This document shows positions 14,929 to 23,000 of a stretch of 64,000 nt of DNA, one piece after another. Source of the DNA: JAIBJN01 sp963775625 (GTDB lineage: Bacteria > Actinomycetota > Thermoleophilia > Gaiellales > Gaiellaceae); contig CAVZJM010000011.1 of the NCBI GenBank assembly GCA_963775625.1, positions 104,654-168,653 of the forward strand, given 5' to 3'. The position numbers and the translations under genes were made by a program. The notes below the pieces were generated by a model, which was not told the origin of the DNA, made no database searches, and saw nothing but the letters and a program-made list of their open reading frames with translations. Within the stretch, counting starts at the first letter, position 1; every line of letters begins with the position of its first letter.

Positions 14929-15582
14929 ATGAAGAAATTCGTAGTAGCGGCGGCCGTCGCCGTAGCAGCCCTGGCGCTTGTCGCCACTGCTTCGGCGGCT
15001 GTGCAGCTCCCTGCCAACCAGACCCTTCGCTTCGAAGGCGCTGGAAGCCACTTCTGGGCCAAACCTGGCGACAGCCCGCACGACACCGACGCGAAGGCCC
15101 TGCGCCTGCACGTCGGTGACCCGAGCACGGGCGGCTACGCCGTCGCCTACTCCAACCGGTCGATTCACATTGCGACCGACGCCGAGGCGGTGACCAACCT
15201 GTCGTTCGAGTACAAGCAGACGACTCACGTCGGCGCAGGAGCTCCGCGCATCTCGGTCGAGTTCCAAGACGGCGACGTGGCCTACCTCTCCGCGTCCTAC
15301 TGCAACCACTCGATCGGGAGCGATTGGGGTCGAGCCGACTTCACCCGGTTCAAGACCAACTGCTCAATCTGGGTCGCGGGTGTCCAGTACGCGGCTGACG
15401 GTACGAGGTCGGCGTGGCGCGTATACACCGACGCCCATCCCGATCAGATCGTCGAGCAGGCGTACCTCGTCGCTGACGAGTCCGGCTGGTATCGCATCGA
15501 CCGGCTCTCGCTCGGCGCCGGCGCGATGTACACGTCCGGCAACCGGGTTGGGAAGCGGTGCACGACGGAGGCGTCCTGTTGA
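14929..15582 (+). CDS. Secreted protein of unknown function (217 aa)
   Basis: A classical signal peptide (MKKFVVAAAVAVAALALVA, cleavage near TASA) is followed by a Thr/Ser/Tyr-rich mature region of beta-strand character with four Cys residues, including one pair at the extreme C-terminus (KRCTTEASC). AAAGGA lies 8 nt upstream of the ATG. Upstream GC-rich leader DNA of about 340 bp separates it from the HTH gene. I do not recognise the fold; an extracellular carbohydrate- or envelope-binding role is only a guess. Confidence 0.7.
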   Translation: MKKFVVAAAVAVAALALVATASAAVQLPANQTLRFEGAGSHFWAKPGDSPHDTDAKALRLHVGDPSTGGYAVAYSNRSIHIATDAEAVTNLSFEYKQTTHVGAGAPRISVEFQDGDVAYLSASYCNHSIGSDWGRADFTRFKTNCSIWVAGVQYAADGTRSAWRVYTDAHPDQIVEQAYLVADESGWYRIDRLSLGAGAMYTSGNRVGKRCTTEASC

Positions 15583-15652
15583 GGGACGCGGGGGAAGCGC
15601 GGCGCCTCCGCTTCTCGGCCGTCGTGATTAGCTACGAGAAGGCCGGCGTCCG

Positions 15653-15892
15653 GTGATGCTCTGGATTGTTGGACTGTCCTGGGCCGCTCTGTTCCTCGTA
15701 GCGCTCATCTTCGCTCTGTCGCTCTGCCGTGTATCGAGTGAGGAGGACAGACGGATAGAGAGATTGAGAGAGGCCGAGGACACCGGCCAACGAGTTCAAG
15801 GGCTCAGCGAAGTCCGAAGCCTGAGCCAGCGCCTGGCGGGTGGCACGGGACCACAACCAGGGGCCAGCGATGAGGCCGCGCGTCGGGCTTAG
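15653..15892 (+). CDS. Small single-span membrane protein (about 79 aa)
   Basis: One hydrophobic helix near the N-terminus (LWIVGLSWAALFLVALIFAL) is followed by a charged, helix-forming cytoplasmic tail (SSEEDRRIERLREAED). Either GTG 15653 or ATG 15656 could start it. It follows the secreted-protein gene by 70 nt on the same strand and precedes a strong hairpin, so it may be the last gene of that unit. Confidence 0.55.
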   Translation: MMLWIVGLSWAALFLVALIFALSLCRVSSEEDRRIERLREAEDTGQRVQGLSEVRSLSQRLAGGTGPQPGASDEAARRA

Positions 15893-15968
15893 TCGTCCTC
15901 ACGCGCCTCAGCCACCGGTGCTTGCAGAATGCTTGCAGGAGGCCGTTCGGGTTTACTGCCGCGCCAAC

Positions 15969-15997
15969 AGGAAGCCCCCGCTCCCCGGGGGCTTCCT
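15969..15997. terminator. Strong terminator hairpin
   Basis: A perfect 12-bp stem (AGGAAGCCCCCG / CGGGGGCTTCCT) with a 5-nt loop. Its right arm is also the first part of the duplicated tRNA-Pro segment, so in the ancestral arrangement this hairpin was probably the terminator just downstream of tRNA-Pro. Confidence 0.65.
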
Positions 15998-16043
15998 CAG
16001 TCGGGACGGCCGGATTCGAACCGGCGGCCCTCCTGCTCCCAAA
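15985..16043. repeat. Distal copy of tRNA-Pro 3' segment (candidate att site)
   Basis: This 59-bp segment is identical, apart from one extra C, to 17028-17085. The shared part covers the T-arm, variable region and 3' side of the anticodon arm of tRNA-Pro plus its downstream flank. The tRNA 5' half is missing, so this copy is not a functional tRNA. It keeps the complete terminator hairpin beside it, as expected for the displaced original end of an attachment site. Confidence 0.75.
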
Positions 16044-16067
16044 AAACGGCCTCCTACGGGCCGTTTT
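16041..16067 (-). terminator. Rho-independent terminator of the RTX gene
   Basis: On the minus strand a 9-bp stem (AAAACGGCC / GGCCGTTTT, 7-nt loop) runs into six T residues, 75 nt after the RTX gene stop. This is a textbook intrinsic terminator. Confidence 0.75.
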
Positions 16068-16141
16068 GCGTTCCAGTCCTGTTCTCATGCGGGCTTCGAG
16101 CAGCTTCAGCGGACACCCGCGCACTCGTGGCCACGGGCCGG

Positions 16142-16951
16142 CTAGGGGATTCGGACCTCCACCTCGCAGTCCATTCCCGAATCGTGGTTTCCGGCGCCGC
16201 CGTTGCATCGGTCACTGCCGCTGTCGCCGCGTAGGTCGTCGTTTCCACGCCCGCCGAGCAACCTGTCGTCCGCCGAGTCGCCATGCAGAATGTCGCCACC
16301 TTCGTTTCCGAAGACGATGTCTTCGTCACCACCTCCAAAGAGGCTGTCGTCACTCGAACCACCCCTGATTCGATCGCGATCGCTCCCCCCGAACACGCGA
16401 TCGCCGTTCTGACCTCCTCTGATTCGGTCCGTCCCTTCCTCGCCGAAGATCTCGTCGCCGCCGTCTCCTCCAGCCATTGTGTCGTTGTCGGTTCCACCCC
16501 TGAGGAGATCGTTGGAGTCGCCGCCTCGCATGATGTCGTCCCCGGCGCCGCCGGCAAGCTCGTCGAGGCCCTCGCCTCCGAAGAGCTCGTCGTTGCCGAG
16601 ATCACCGATCAAGAGGTCGTTGCCTTCGTTGCCCGTCAACCGGTCGGTGTCGCCCCCACCCGAGGACTGATCGTTTCCGAGCCCTCCGCTGATGCGATCG
16701 TTACCCAAGTCGCCGCAGATGATGTCGTTGCCGAGGCCGCCGCGGATCACATCGTTGCCGCCAAGACCGTTGATGACGTCGTCGCCCGGAGATCCGGTGA
16801 TGACCTCGCTGCCCGGAGTTCCCGTGATCGTGGCGACCTCGCCGAGGCAGGCAACCTGTGCCTGCGCGGCTTCGGCGGTGCCAAGGAAGAGGGCGACCGC
16901 CCCAACCGCGATCGCCAGCCCTGGCCACCTGCGCGATGCTCCCCCGACCAT
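16142..16951 (-). CDS. Secreted RTX-type calcium-binding repeat protein
   Basis: 269 residues. An N-terminal signal peptide (about residues 1-32, ending AEAAQAQ) is followed by roughly 20 tandem nonapeptides of the GGxGNDxUx type (for example GGLGNDIIC, GGEGLDELA, GGAGDDIMR) that form a calcium-binding parallel beta-roll. No protease, lipase or adhesin domain is attached, so the protein is essentially only beta-roll, unlike most RTX toxins. A few Cys near the ends could form disulfides. It is the only gene between the two copies of the tRNA-Pro segment and has its own terminator. Confidence 0.9.
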   Translation of the reverse strand: MVGGASRRWPGLAIAVGAVALFLGTAEAAQAQVACLGEVATITGTPGSEVITGSPGDDVINGLGGNDVIRGGLGNDIICGDLGNDRISGGLGNDQSSGGGDTDRLTGNEGNDLLIGDLGNDELFGGEGLDELAGGAGDDIMRGGDSNDLLRGGTDNDTMAGGDGGDEIFGEEGTDRIRGGQNGDRVFGGSDRDRIRGGSSDDSLFGGGDEDIVFGNEGGDILHGDSADDRLLGGRGNDDLRGDSGSDRCNGGAGNHDSGMDCEVEVRIP

Positions 16952-17027
16952 CGTGGCGGCATCCTAAACGAGCCAGCGCTTTCGTCAAGTCACCAGGCCT
17001 GGGATGACCCGCCGGCATCCTCCGTTT

Positions 17028-17085
17028 CCGGGGGCTTCCTCAGTCGGGACGGCCGGATTCGAACCGGCGGCCTCCTGCTCCCAAA
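17028..17085. repeat. Proximal copy of tRNA-Pro 3' segment (candidate att site)
   Basis: The 58-bp counterpart of 15985-16043. It contains the intact 3' half of tRNA-Pro, but beyond the tRNA it keeps only the near arm of the terminator stem; the matching arm is missing. Confidence 0.75.
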
Positions 17086-18008
17086 GCAGGCGCGCTACCA
17101 GGCTGCGCTACGTCCCGCAGCTCAGGCTCAGTGTAAGGCTCCCGGCGGCGACCCGCCGTCGCGAGAACGACGCCTGCGATGATCACCGCCACGCCGGCGA
17201 GTTGGACGGCCGACGGAGACTCGTCCAGCAGGATCACCGCGATCACGACGGCGAGCGCGGGCTGGAGGGTTAGCGTGATGGACGTGAGGGCGGCGGGCAG
17301 GCGCGGGAGCGCGGCAGCGATCAGGAGCCAGCCCACCACCTGTGACGTGAGGGCGAGCAAGACGAGCCAGCCGTGCTCGGGCCACGTCGGCCGGAGCTCG
17401 AGCTCGTCCAGGCCCGCCCCCACCGGCAGCGTCACGAGCGCGGCCGAGAGCGTCGCGTAGAAGAGCGGTCCTGCGGGCCGGCGGAGATCGGTGCTTCCCG
17501 CCCGCAGCACGAGCAGGAAGCCAGCGTACGTGATCGCGGTGAGCACGCCGAAGAGCACGCCGAGCGCGGGATTCGAGCCGTACGCGCCCGCGCCGATCAC
17601 GCCGGAGATGAGGACGACGCCGAGGAGGACGATCGGAACCGCGGCAAGCGTTCGGCCGGCGGGCTTCTCCCTGAGGAGCGCCCACGCGGCCAGCGGGACG
17701 ATCACCACCTGGACGTTGCTGAGCACCGTGGCGAGGCCGGCGCCGACGGCGGCGATCGCATGATGGAAGAAGACGAGGTCGGCCATGAAGAAGACGCCTG
17801 CGATCAAGGAGAGCCAGAGGGCGCGGCGGGCGAGCGGGCCGAAGCGCCGACGCTCCCACCAGGCCAGCAGGGCGAGCGGCGGCAGCGCGTACGCACAGCG
17901 ATAGAACGCCGCGGTCGACGGCGGCACGTCGGCGAGGCGGACGAGGATCGCCGAGAAGGCGATGCAGGTCGCACCCCCCATCGCCATCAGGACCGGCCGG
18001 GAGCCCAT
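17040..18008 (-). CDS. EamA/DMT-family permease whose frame reads into tRNA-Pro
   Basis: Two EamA repeats give ten predicted helices: VLMAMGGATCIAFSAILVRLA and VVIVPLAAWALLREKPAG in the first half, ITLTLQPALAVVIAVILLDE and QLAGVAVIIAGVVLATAG in the second. Drug/metabolite exporters of this family carry small molecules; the substrate is unknown. The last 26 codons (from about RDVAQPGSAPALG) are translated tRNA-Pro sequence, and no stop occurs before it. The natural C-terminus therefore either overlaps the tRNA or was disturbed when DNA was integrated beside it. The gene is divergent from the EamA gene at 18055. Confidence 0.85.
   Translation of the reverse strand: MGSRPVLMAMGGATCIAFSAILVRLADVPPSTAAFYRCAYALPPLALLAWWERRRFGPLARRALWLSLIAGVFFMADLVFFHHAIAAVGAGLATVLSNVQVVIVPLAAWALLREKPAGRTLAAVPIVLLGVVLISGVIGAGAYGSNPALGVLFGVLTAITYAGFLLVLRAGSTDLRRPAGPLFYATLSAALVTLPVGAGLDELELRPTWPEHGWLVLLALTSQVVGWLLIAAALPRLPAALTSITLTLQPALAVVIAVILLDESPSAVQLAGVAVIIAGVVLATAGRRREPYTEPELRDVAQPGSAPALGAGGRRFESGRPD
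17044..17117 (-). tRNA. tRNA-Pro (anticodon TGG)
   Basis: Acceptor CGGGACG/CGTCCCG, D-arm GCGCAGCCTGGTAGCGC, anticodon stem CCTGC/GCAGG around the loop TTTGGGA (anticodon TGG) and T-loop GGTTCGAATCC are all present. CCA is not encoded. The tRNA is nested in the 3' end of the EamA reading frame on the same strand. Confidence 0.95.
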
Positions 18009-18054
18009 GGAAGGCGAACGCTATGCGGACGACGGCCGCTATCGTTCCGCGTCC

Positions 18055-19095
18055 GTGGCCGACGCACCGTTCGCGCCGCCCGCCCTCGAGTCGAAGCGCC
18101 CGGTTCCGCGTCCGGCGCTCGGCTACGCGCTCGTGTGGTCCGCGGTCGTCCTGTGGTCGCTGAACGCGGTGATCGCGAAGGTCGTGCTCGACTCGGCGGG
18201 CCTCTCGGCGCTGCGGCTCTCGGAGGTCCGGGCGACGGGCGCCGCCCTGATCCTGGTCGTCGGTGTGGCGATCATGCGGCCGGCCGCTCTGCGAACGACC
18301 CGGCGAGAGCTCGGCTTCCTGGCCGCCTTCGGGATCCTGGGCCTGGCGCTGGTCCAGCTCTTCTACTTCGTCGGCATCCGGCGGCTCGACATCGGGATCG
18401 CGCTCGTCATCCAGTACCTGGCTCCGGTGTTCGTCGCCCTCTGGGCGCGCTTCTACGTCCACGAGCCGGTGCGGCGCCGGCTCTGGCTCGCGATCGCGCT
18501 CAGCCTCTTCGGGCTGTCGCTCGTCGTCGAGCTCTGGGGCGGAGGGTCGTCGCTCGACGGGCTGGGCGTCCTCGCCTGCCTGATCACCGCGGTGGCCTAC
18601 GCCGCGTACGTGCTCATGGCGGAGCGCTCCCTCGAAGGCGGGCGTGACGTCTACTCCCTGCTCGCATGGGGCTTCTCGTTCGCGGCGCTCTTCTGGGCCG
18701 TCGTCCAGCCCTGGTGGAGCTTCCCGACCGAGCTCGTCGGCGAGAGCGTCTCGCTGCTCGGGCGGTTCGAGGACGTGAGCGCCCCGGTGTGGCTCCTGCT
18801 GGCCTACATCGTCGTGCTCGGAACGGTGGTGCCCTTCATCTTCCTCGTCAGCGCGCTGCACCACGTTCCTGCGACTCGCGTGACGATCGTGGCCATGCTC
18901 GAGCCCGTGCTCGCGGCGATCGTCGCCTGGTTCTGGCTGGGCGAGGAGCTCGCCGCGGTGCAGATCGCAGGCGGGCTGATCGTCCTCGTTGGAGTGATTC
19001 TCGCGCAGACGTCCCGAGGTGACGGTCGTGCCGAACCGCACGAGGATCTCCGCAAGATGCAGGAGGATATGGCAATCTCTTGCCCTCGCGCGTGA
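18055..19095 (+). CDS. EamA/DMT-family permease
   Basis: About 346 residues with ten helices in two EamA repeats (ALVWSAVVLWSLNAVIAKVV; IGIALVIQYLAPVFVALWARF; ATRVTIVAMLEPVLAAIVAW). GTG 18055 is preferred over ATG 18007, because the latter would overlap the divergent EamA start and TATCGT at 18040-18045 fits a leaderless promoter. The two neighbours belong to the same family but differ throughout, so they are not a recent duplication. The substrate is unknown. Confidence 0.82.
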   Translation: MADAPFAPPALESKRPVPRPALGYALVWSAVVLWSLNAVIAKVVLDSAGLSALRLSEVRATGAALILVVGVAIMRPAALRTTRRELGFLAAFGILGLALVQLFYFVGIRRLDIGIALVIQYLAPVFVALWARFYVHEPVRRRLWLAIALSLFGLSLVVELWGGGSSLDGLGVLACLITAVAYAAYVLMAERSLEGGRDVYSLLAWGFSFAALFWAVVQPWWSFPTELVGESVSLLGRFEDVSAPVWLLLAYIVVLGTVVPFIFLVSALHHVPATRVTIVAMLEPVLAAIVAWFWLGEELAAVQIAGGLIVLVGVILAQTSRGDGRAEPHEDLRKMQEDMAISCPRA

Positions 19096-19176
19096 GGGCC
19101 TGTGAGGTCGCCGTCTTCAGACAACCCTAACGCTTTGCGTACGGGATGCCGAAAAGGGTCCGGCAGCCTGCTTCGC

Positions 19177-19608
19177 ATGCCGGGACATCTGAGAAACACC
19201 CTTGCGCTGCTTTCGTGCCTCGCCGCCGTCGCGCTCGCGGCGCCGGCGCAGGCCGCACCCACGTCGGCGGAGAGGCGGCTCGTCGAGCGGATCAACGCCG
19301 CCAGGGAGGCACACGGGCTCCGCCAGCTTCGCATCGCTCCCAAGCTAGGCGATCGCGCCCGCGCCTGGTCGCGGCACCTGGTGCGCCGGGACGCCTTCCG
19401 CCACGCGCGACTGCGTGCCGGAACGGGCGAGATCATCGCCTGGGGCACCTGCTCCTGGTTCAAGCCTGCCCGGGCCGTGCGAATGTGGCTCGACAGCCCG
19501 GGTCATCGCGCTCTGCTCCTGCGCCCGGGCTTCCGGGTCGTCGGGACGGGCTGGGCCCGGGGATCCTGGCGCAGCTACGGCTGCGCCGAGATGGCCGTCG
19601 CGCGCTTC
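19177..19608 (+). CDS. Secreted CAP/SCP-domain protein (C-terminal end unresolved)
   Basis: A signal peptide (LRNTLALLSCLAAVALAAPAQA) precedes a CAP domain: RLVERINAAREAHGLRQLRI, WSRHLVRRDAFRHAR, GEIIAWG, WLDSPGHRALLLRPGF and a final YGCAEMAVARF strand. Such secreted proteins are common in actinobacteria and are thought to act at the cell envelope. The domain ends near 19608, but the frame has no stop until 20706, running antisense through the response regulator and kinase. I give only the domain extent; a missing stop or an indel near 19610-19650 is likely. Confidence 0.7.
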
Positions 19609-20052
19609 CGTGCTCGAGACGCCCTCGAAGAGCTCGCGGAGCTGGGCGACCTTGTCGCTGCGAAGGCGCTCGCGCTCGCCGCGCTCGACGGCGACGAGGA
19701 CGCGCCGCACCAGCGAGGCGAGCTCGACCGGGTTGAAGGGCTTGGTGATGTACTCGAGGCCGCCGAGGTCGATGCCGCGGGCTCGGTCGCGCACGTCCGC
19801 CCGGGCGGTGAGGAACACGATCGGGATGTCGCGGGTGACCGGGTCGTCGAGGAGCATCTCGGCCACGCGCCAGCCGTCGAGGCCGGGCATCATCACGTCG
19901 AGGAGGATGACGTCCGGCCGCTGAGCCCGGGCGAGGTCGAGCCCGCCCGGCCCGTCGCCCGCCTCGCTGACGCGGATCCCCTCGGCCTCCAGGTTGACCC
20001 GGCAGAGCAGCCGGATCGGCGCCTCGTCGTCGATCACGAGGACGCGCGTCAC
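19345..20052 (-). CDS. Response regulator (receiver domain)
   Basis: A receiver domain with acidic pair DDE (RVLVIDDEAPIR), phospho-acceptor Asp in VILLDVMMPGLDG, the Thr of VFLTARAD and the Lys of YITKPFNP. GTG 20052 overlaps the kinase stop by 4 bp (GTGA), so the pair is translationally coupled. The receiver and a short helix end near 19640. The frame then continues as low-complexity sequence antisense to the CAP gene until 19345, which is probably not functional protein. No DNA-binding output domain is seen, so it may act by protein contact or in a phosphorelay. Confidence 0.85.
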   Translation of the reverse strand: MTRVLVIDDEAPIRLLCRVNLEAEGIRVSEAGDGPGGLDLARAQRPDVILLDVMMPGLDGWRVAEMLLDDPVTRDIPIVFLTARADVRDRARGIDLGGLEYITKPFNPVELASLVRRVLVAVERGERERLRSDKVAQLRELFEGVSSTEARDGHLGAAVAAPGSPGPARPDDPEARAQEQSAMTRAVEPHSHGPGRLEPGAGAPGDDLARSGTQSRVAEGVPAHQVPRPGAGAIA

Positions 20053-23000
20053 GACGCTGCGGCCTCCACCGGCGCGCTCTCCACGACCTCCCCATCGGTC
20101 AGCGGGAGCTCGAACGTGAATTTCGAGCCTCGGCCGTCCTCCGACTCGAGCCAGATCCGGCCTCCCATCGCCGTCACGAGCCCGCGGACGAGGAAGAGCC
20201 CGAGGCCCGTGCCCTGGCCGCCGGCCGCCCGCTCGGAACGGAAGAACTTGGTGAAGACCTGCTGCTGGTCCGGCTCGGAGATCCCGATGCCGTCGTCGGC
20301 CACCGTGATCTCCGCCGCCCTGGAGCGCCCGCGCGCGCTGACGGTGATCGCCCCGCCTTCCGGCGAATACCTGACGGCGTTGTCCAGCAGGTTGGCGAGC
20401 ACCTGCCCCAATTTCTCCCGATCGGCCCGGACGGTGAGGTCGGACGGCTCGACCTGGACGGAGAACCGATGCCGCCCGTTCCCACGCCCCTCCGCCGCCG
20501 CGATCGCCTCCCTGAGCGCTCCGCCGACGTCGGTCGGCTCGAGAGCGACGTCCAGCGTCCCGGTCTCCAGCCTGGCGACGCTCAACAGGTCGTCGACGAT
20601 GCGGATCAGGCGCTCCGATTCGCCGGCGATGTGGCGGAGGAAGGTTTCCCGCTCTGCCTCGGTGAAGTCGATGTCGCCGCGCTGCAGCGTCTCCGCGAAC
20701 CCGTAGATCGACGTCAGCGGGGTGCGCAGCTCGTGCGAGACCGTGGCGACGAAGTCCGACTTCATCTGCTCGACCACTCGCTCGCGCGAGACGTCGCGGA
20801 AGGCGAAGATCCTGCCGGCCACCGAGCCTGCCGGGTCGAGCATCACGGCCTCGCTGAGCGAGAGCCACACCTCGTCGCCGCCGCGCCTGATCGCGACCTG
20901 GCGCTCCGCCCTGCCTTCCGTGTCGTTCGTCGAGAGCTCCCGCTGCAGCACCTCCGAGACTCGGCGCCCGAGCGCTTCGGAAGCCGGGACGCCGGTGACC
21001 TGCTCCGCCATCGCGTTCCAGAGGACGATGCGGTCGTCTCGGCCGACCGCGACGATGCCGTCGGCGATGTTGGCGAGGATCGCGCCGCTCCGCTCCTTCT
21101 CCTCGGCGACACGCTGGTAGAGGTCGGCGTTGGCCACCGACGCGGACGCGGTGGCGGCGAGCGCCGAGAGCGTCTGCACCTCGTCGTCACGCCATGCCCG
21201 CGGCGCGTTCGCGTACACGGCGAGCACGCCGTACAGCCCGCCGCCGTGGCCGACCAGCGGGACCGCGACGGAGGCGGTGGCGGCGCCCCGCGCCAGCAGG
21301 AGGTCCCCTCGGGCGAGCCGGGCCTCCTCGCCCGCATCCCGCACGGTGACCGGCTCCCGCGACTGGGCGACGGCGCCGGAGATTCCCGCCGCCGAGCTCG
21401 CGCGCGTCCCGTTGAGCCGCTCCGTCCCGGAGCCCGTCGCCGCGCGCACGACGAGCTCGTCGCCCTCGAGGAGGCGGATGACGGCAGCATCGGTGTCGAG
21501 CAGCCCGGGCGCCTCGCGCGCGACCTCGTCCAGCACGACGCCGGGATCGAGGCTCGTGGCCAGCAAGGCGCCGACGCGCGCGAGCTCCTGGGAGAACGTC
21601 CGTCCGCGGCGCTCGCCCTCGAACAGCTCGCTGCGCTCGAGCGCTCCGCGGGCGGCGCCGCTCAGGTGCTGCATCAGGTGCACGTCCTCGTCGGCGAAGG
21701 TCCTGCCGCCGCGAAAGAGGACGACGACGGCGTAGGCCTGATCGCGCACGCCCGTGACCGGGGCGCACAGGAGCGAGCCGTATCCCTCGGCGACCAGCGG
21801 CTGGCGGAGGGTCTGGTCGAAGCGCTCGTCGGCGGCGAGCTCGGAGGCGGCCAGAACCTGCTCCTCCGCCCCGGCGCCCGAGAAGGGCCAGGCCGAGGCA
21901 GGATCTGCCGCCGCCAGGGCCGCGCGAACGTCCCCGGGGAGCTCGTGGCCGCCCGCCAGGGCCGCCGAGCCGCCCTCGCGCTCCAGCACCAGCGCAGCAT
22001 CGGCGCCGAGCGCGTCGCCGGCGGCCTGCGCGAGGGCGTCGAGGGTCTCGGCGCGCGAGAGGGTCGAGCCGAGGACCTGAGCGATCCGGTAGAAGCCGCG
22101 CTGCACCTGCGTCTGGCGCTCCCGCTCCTCGAAGCTCTCGGCGTTGTGGAGGGCGAGCGAGGCGAAGCGCGCGAAGGCCTCGACGACCTCGAGGTCGCCC
22201 TCGTCGAACCGGCCCGGCTCGCGTGCGCAGACCCCGAGCACGCCGCGTGCCTCGCCCAGCCAGGTGATCGGGGTGCACATGACGTCGCTGAAGACCGCGT
22301 AGGGCGGGCTCGGAGCCGGCTGCTCGGTGGCGGCGAAGTCGTGGGTCAGGATGCTCGTGCCGGTCTGCAGGGCGCGCCCGATCGTCCCTTCCGGAGGAAT
22401 CTGGCGGCCGACGTTCCACTCGGGGACGCCGACCACCGCGCGGCAGCGGAGGAGCGTGCGGTCGGGCTCGAGGATCCAGCAGTCCGCCGCTTCGGCGCCC
22501 GTGAGGGCGACCACCTCCTCCACGAGCGTCCTGATGACGGACTCGAAGCGGAGGTCGCTGGTCAGCACCTGAGCGGCCTGGATCAGCGTCTCCTGGCGGC
22601 GCAGGCGCTGCTCGTTCTCGGCCAGGAGGCGGGCGGTGTGGATGGCGAGGCCCAGCTCCCTGGCGACCGCCTCCGCGAGGGCGATCTCTCCCGAAAGCCA
22701 GCGCGTCGGCTCCCCGCGGTCCAGGCCGAAGACGCCGATCACATGGTCGAAGACGACGATCGGGGTCGCCAGCGTCGCCCGCGTGCCGAGTTCGAGGAGA
22801 GCCCGGCGGTCGCCGAGGCCGGGATCCGCGATCTCGTCCGACGTCTCGGCGTCGTCGACGGCGACCGTCCGGCGTTCCCTGGCGGCGAGGTTGAGCGCCG
22901 GGAGCCGCGGCGCGGCGTCCCCCACCGAGTCGAGCCCAGGCGCGTTCCACTCGGCGAGCACCGGCATGGGCTCTCCGAGCTCGCCGAGCCGGACGAAGGA

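Noticed and set aside
15998..16045. Second functional tRNA-Pro
   Set aside because: Only the 3' half is present; the D-arm and 5' acceptor strand are replaced by the RTX gene terminator.
16200..16900. CRISPR-like or tandem DNA repeat array
   Set aside because: The repetitiveness is the RTX nonapeptide coding pattern; units are 27 nt, degenerate at the DNA level, without spacers.
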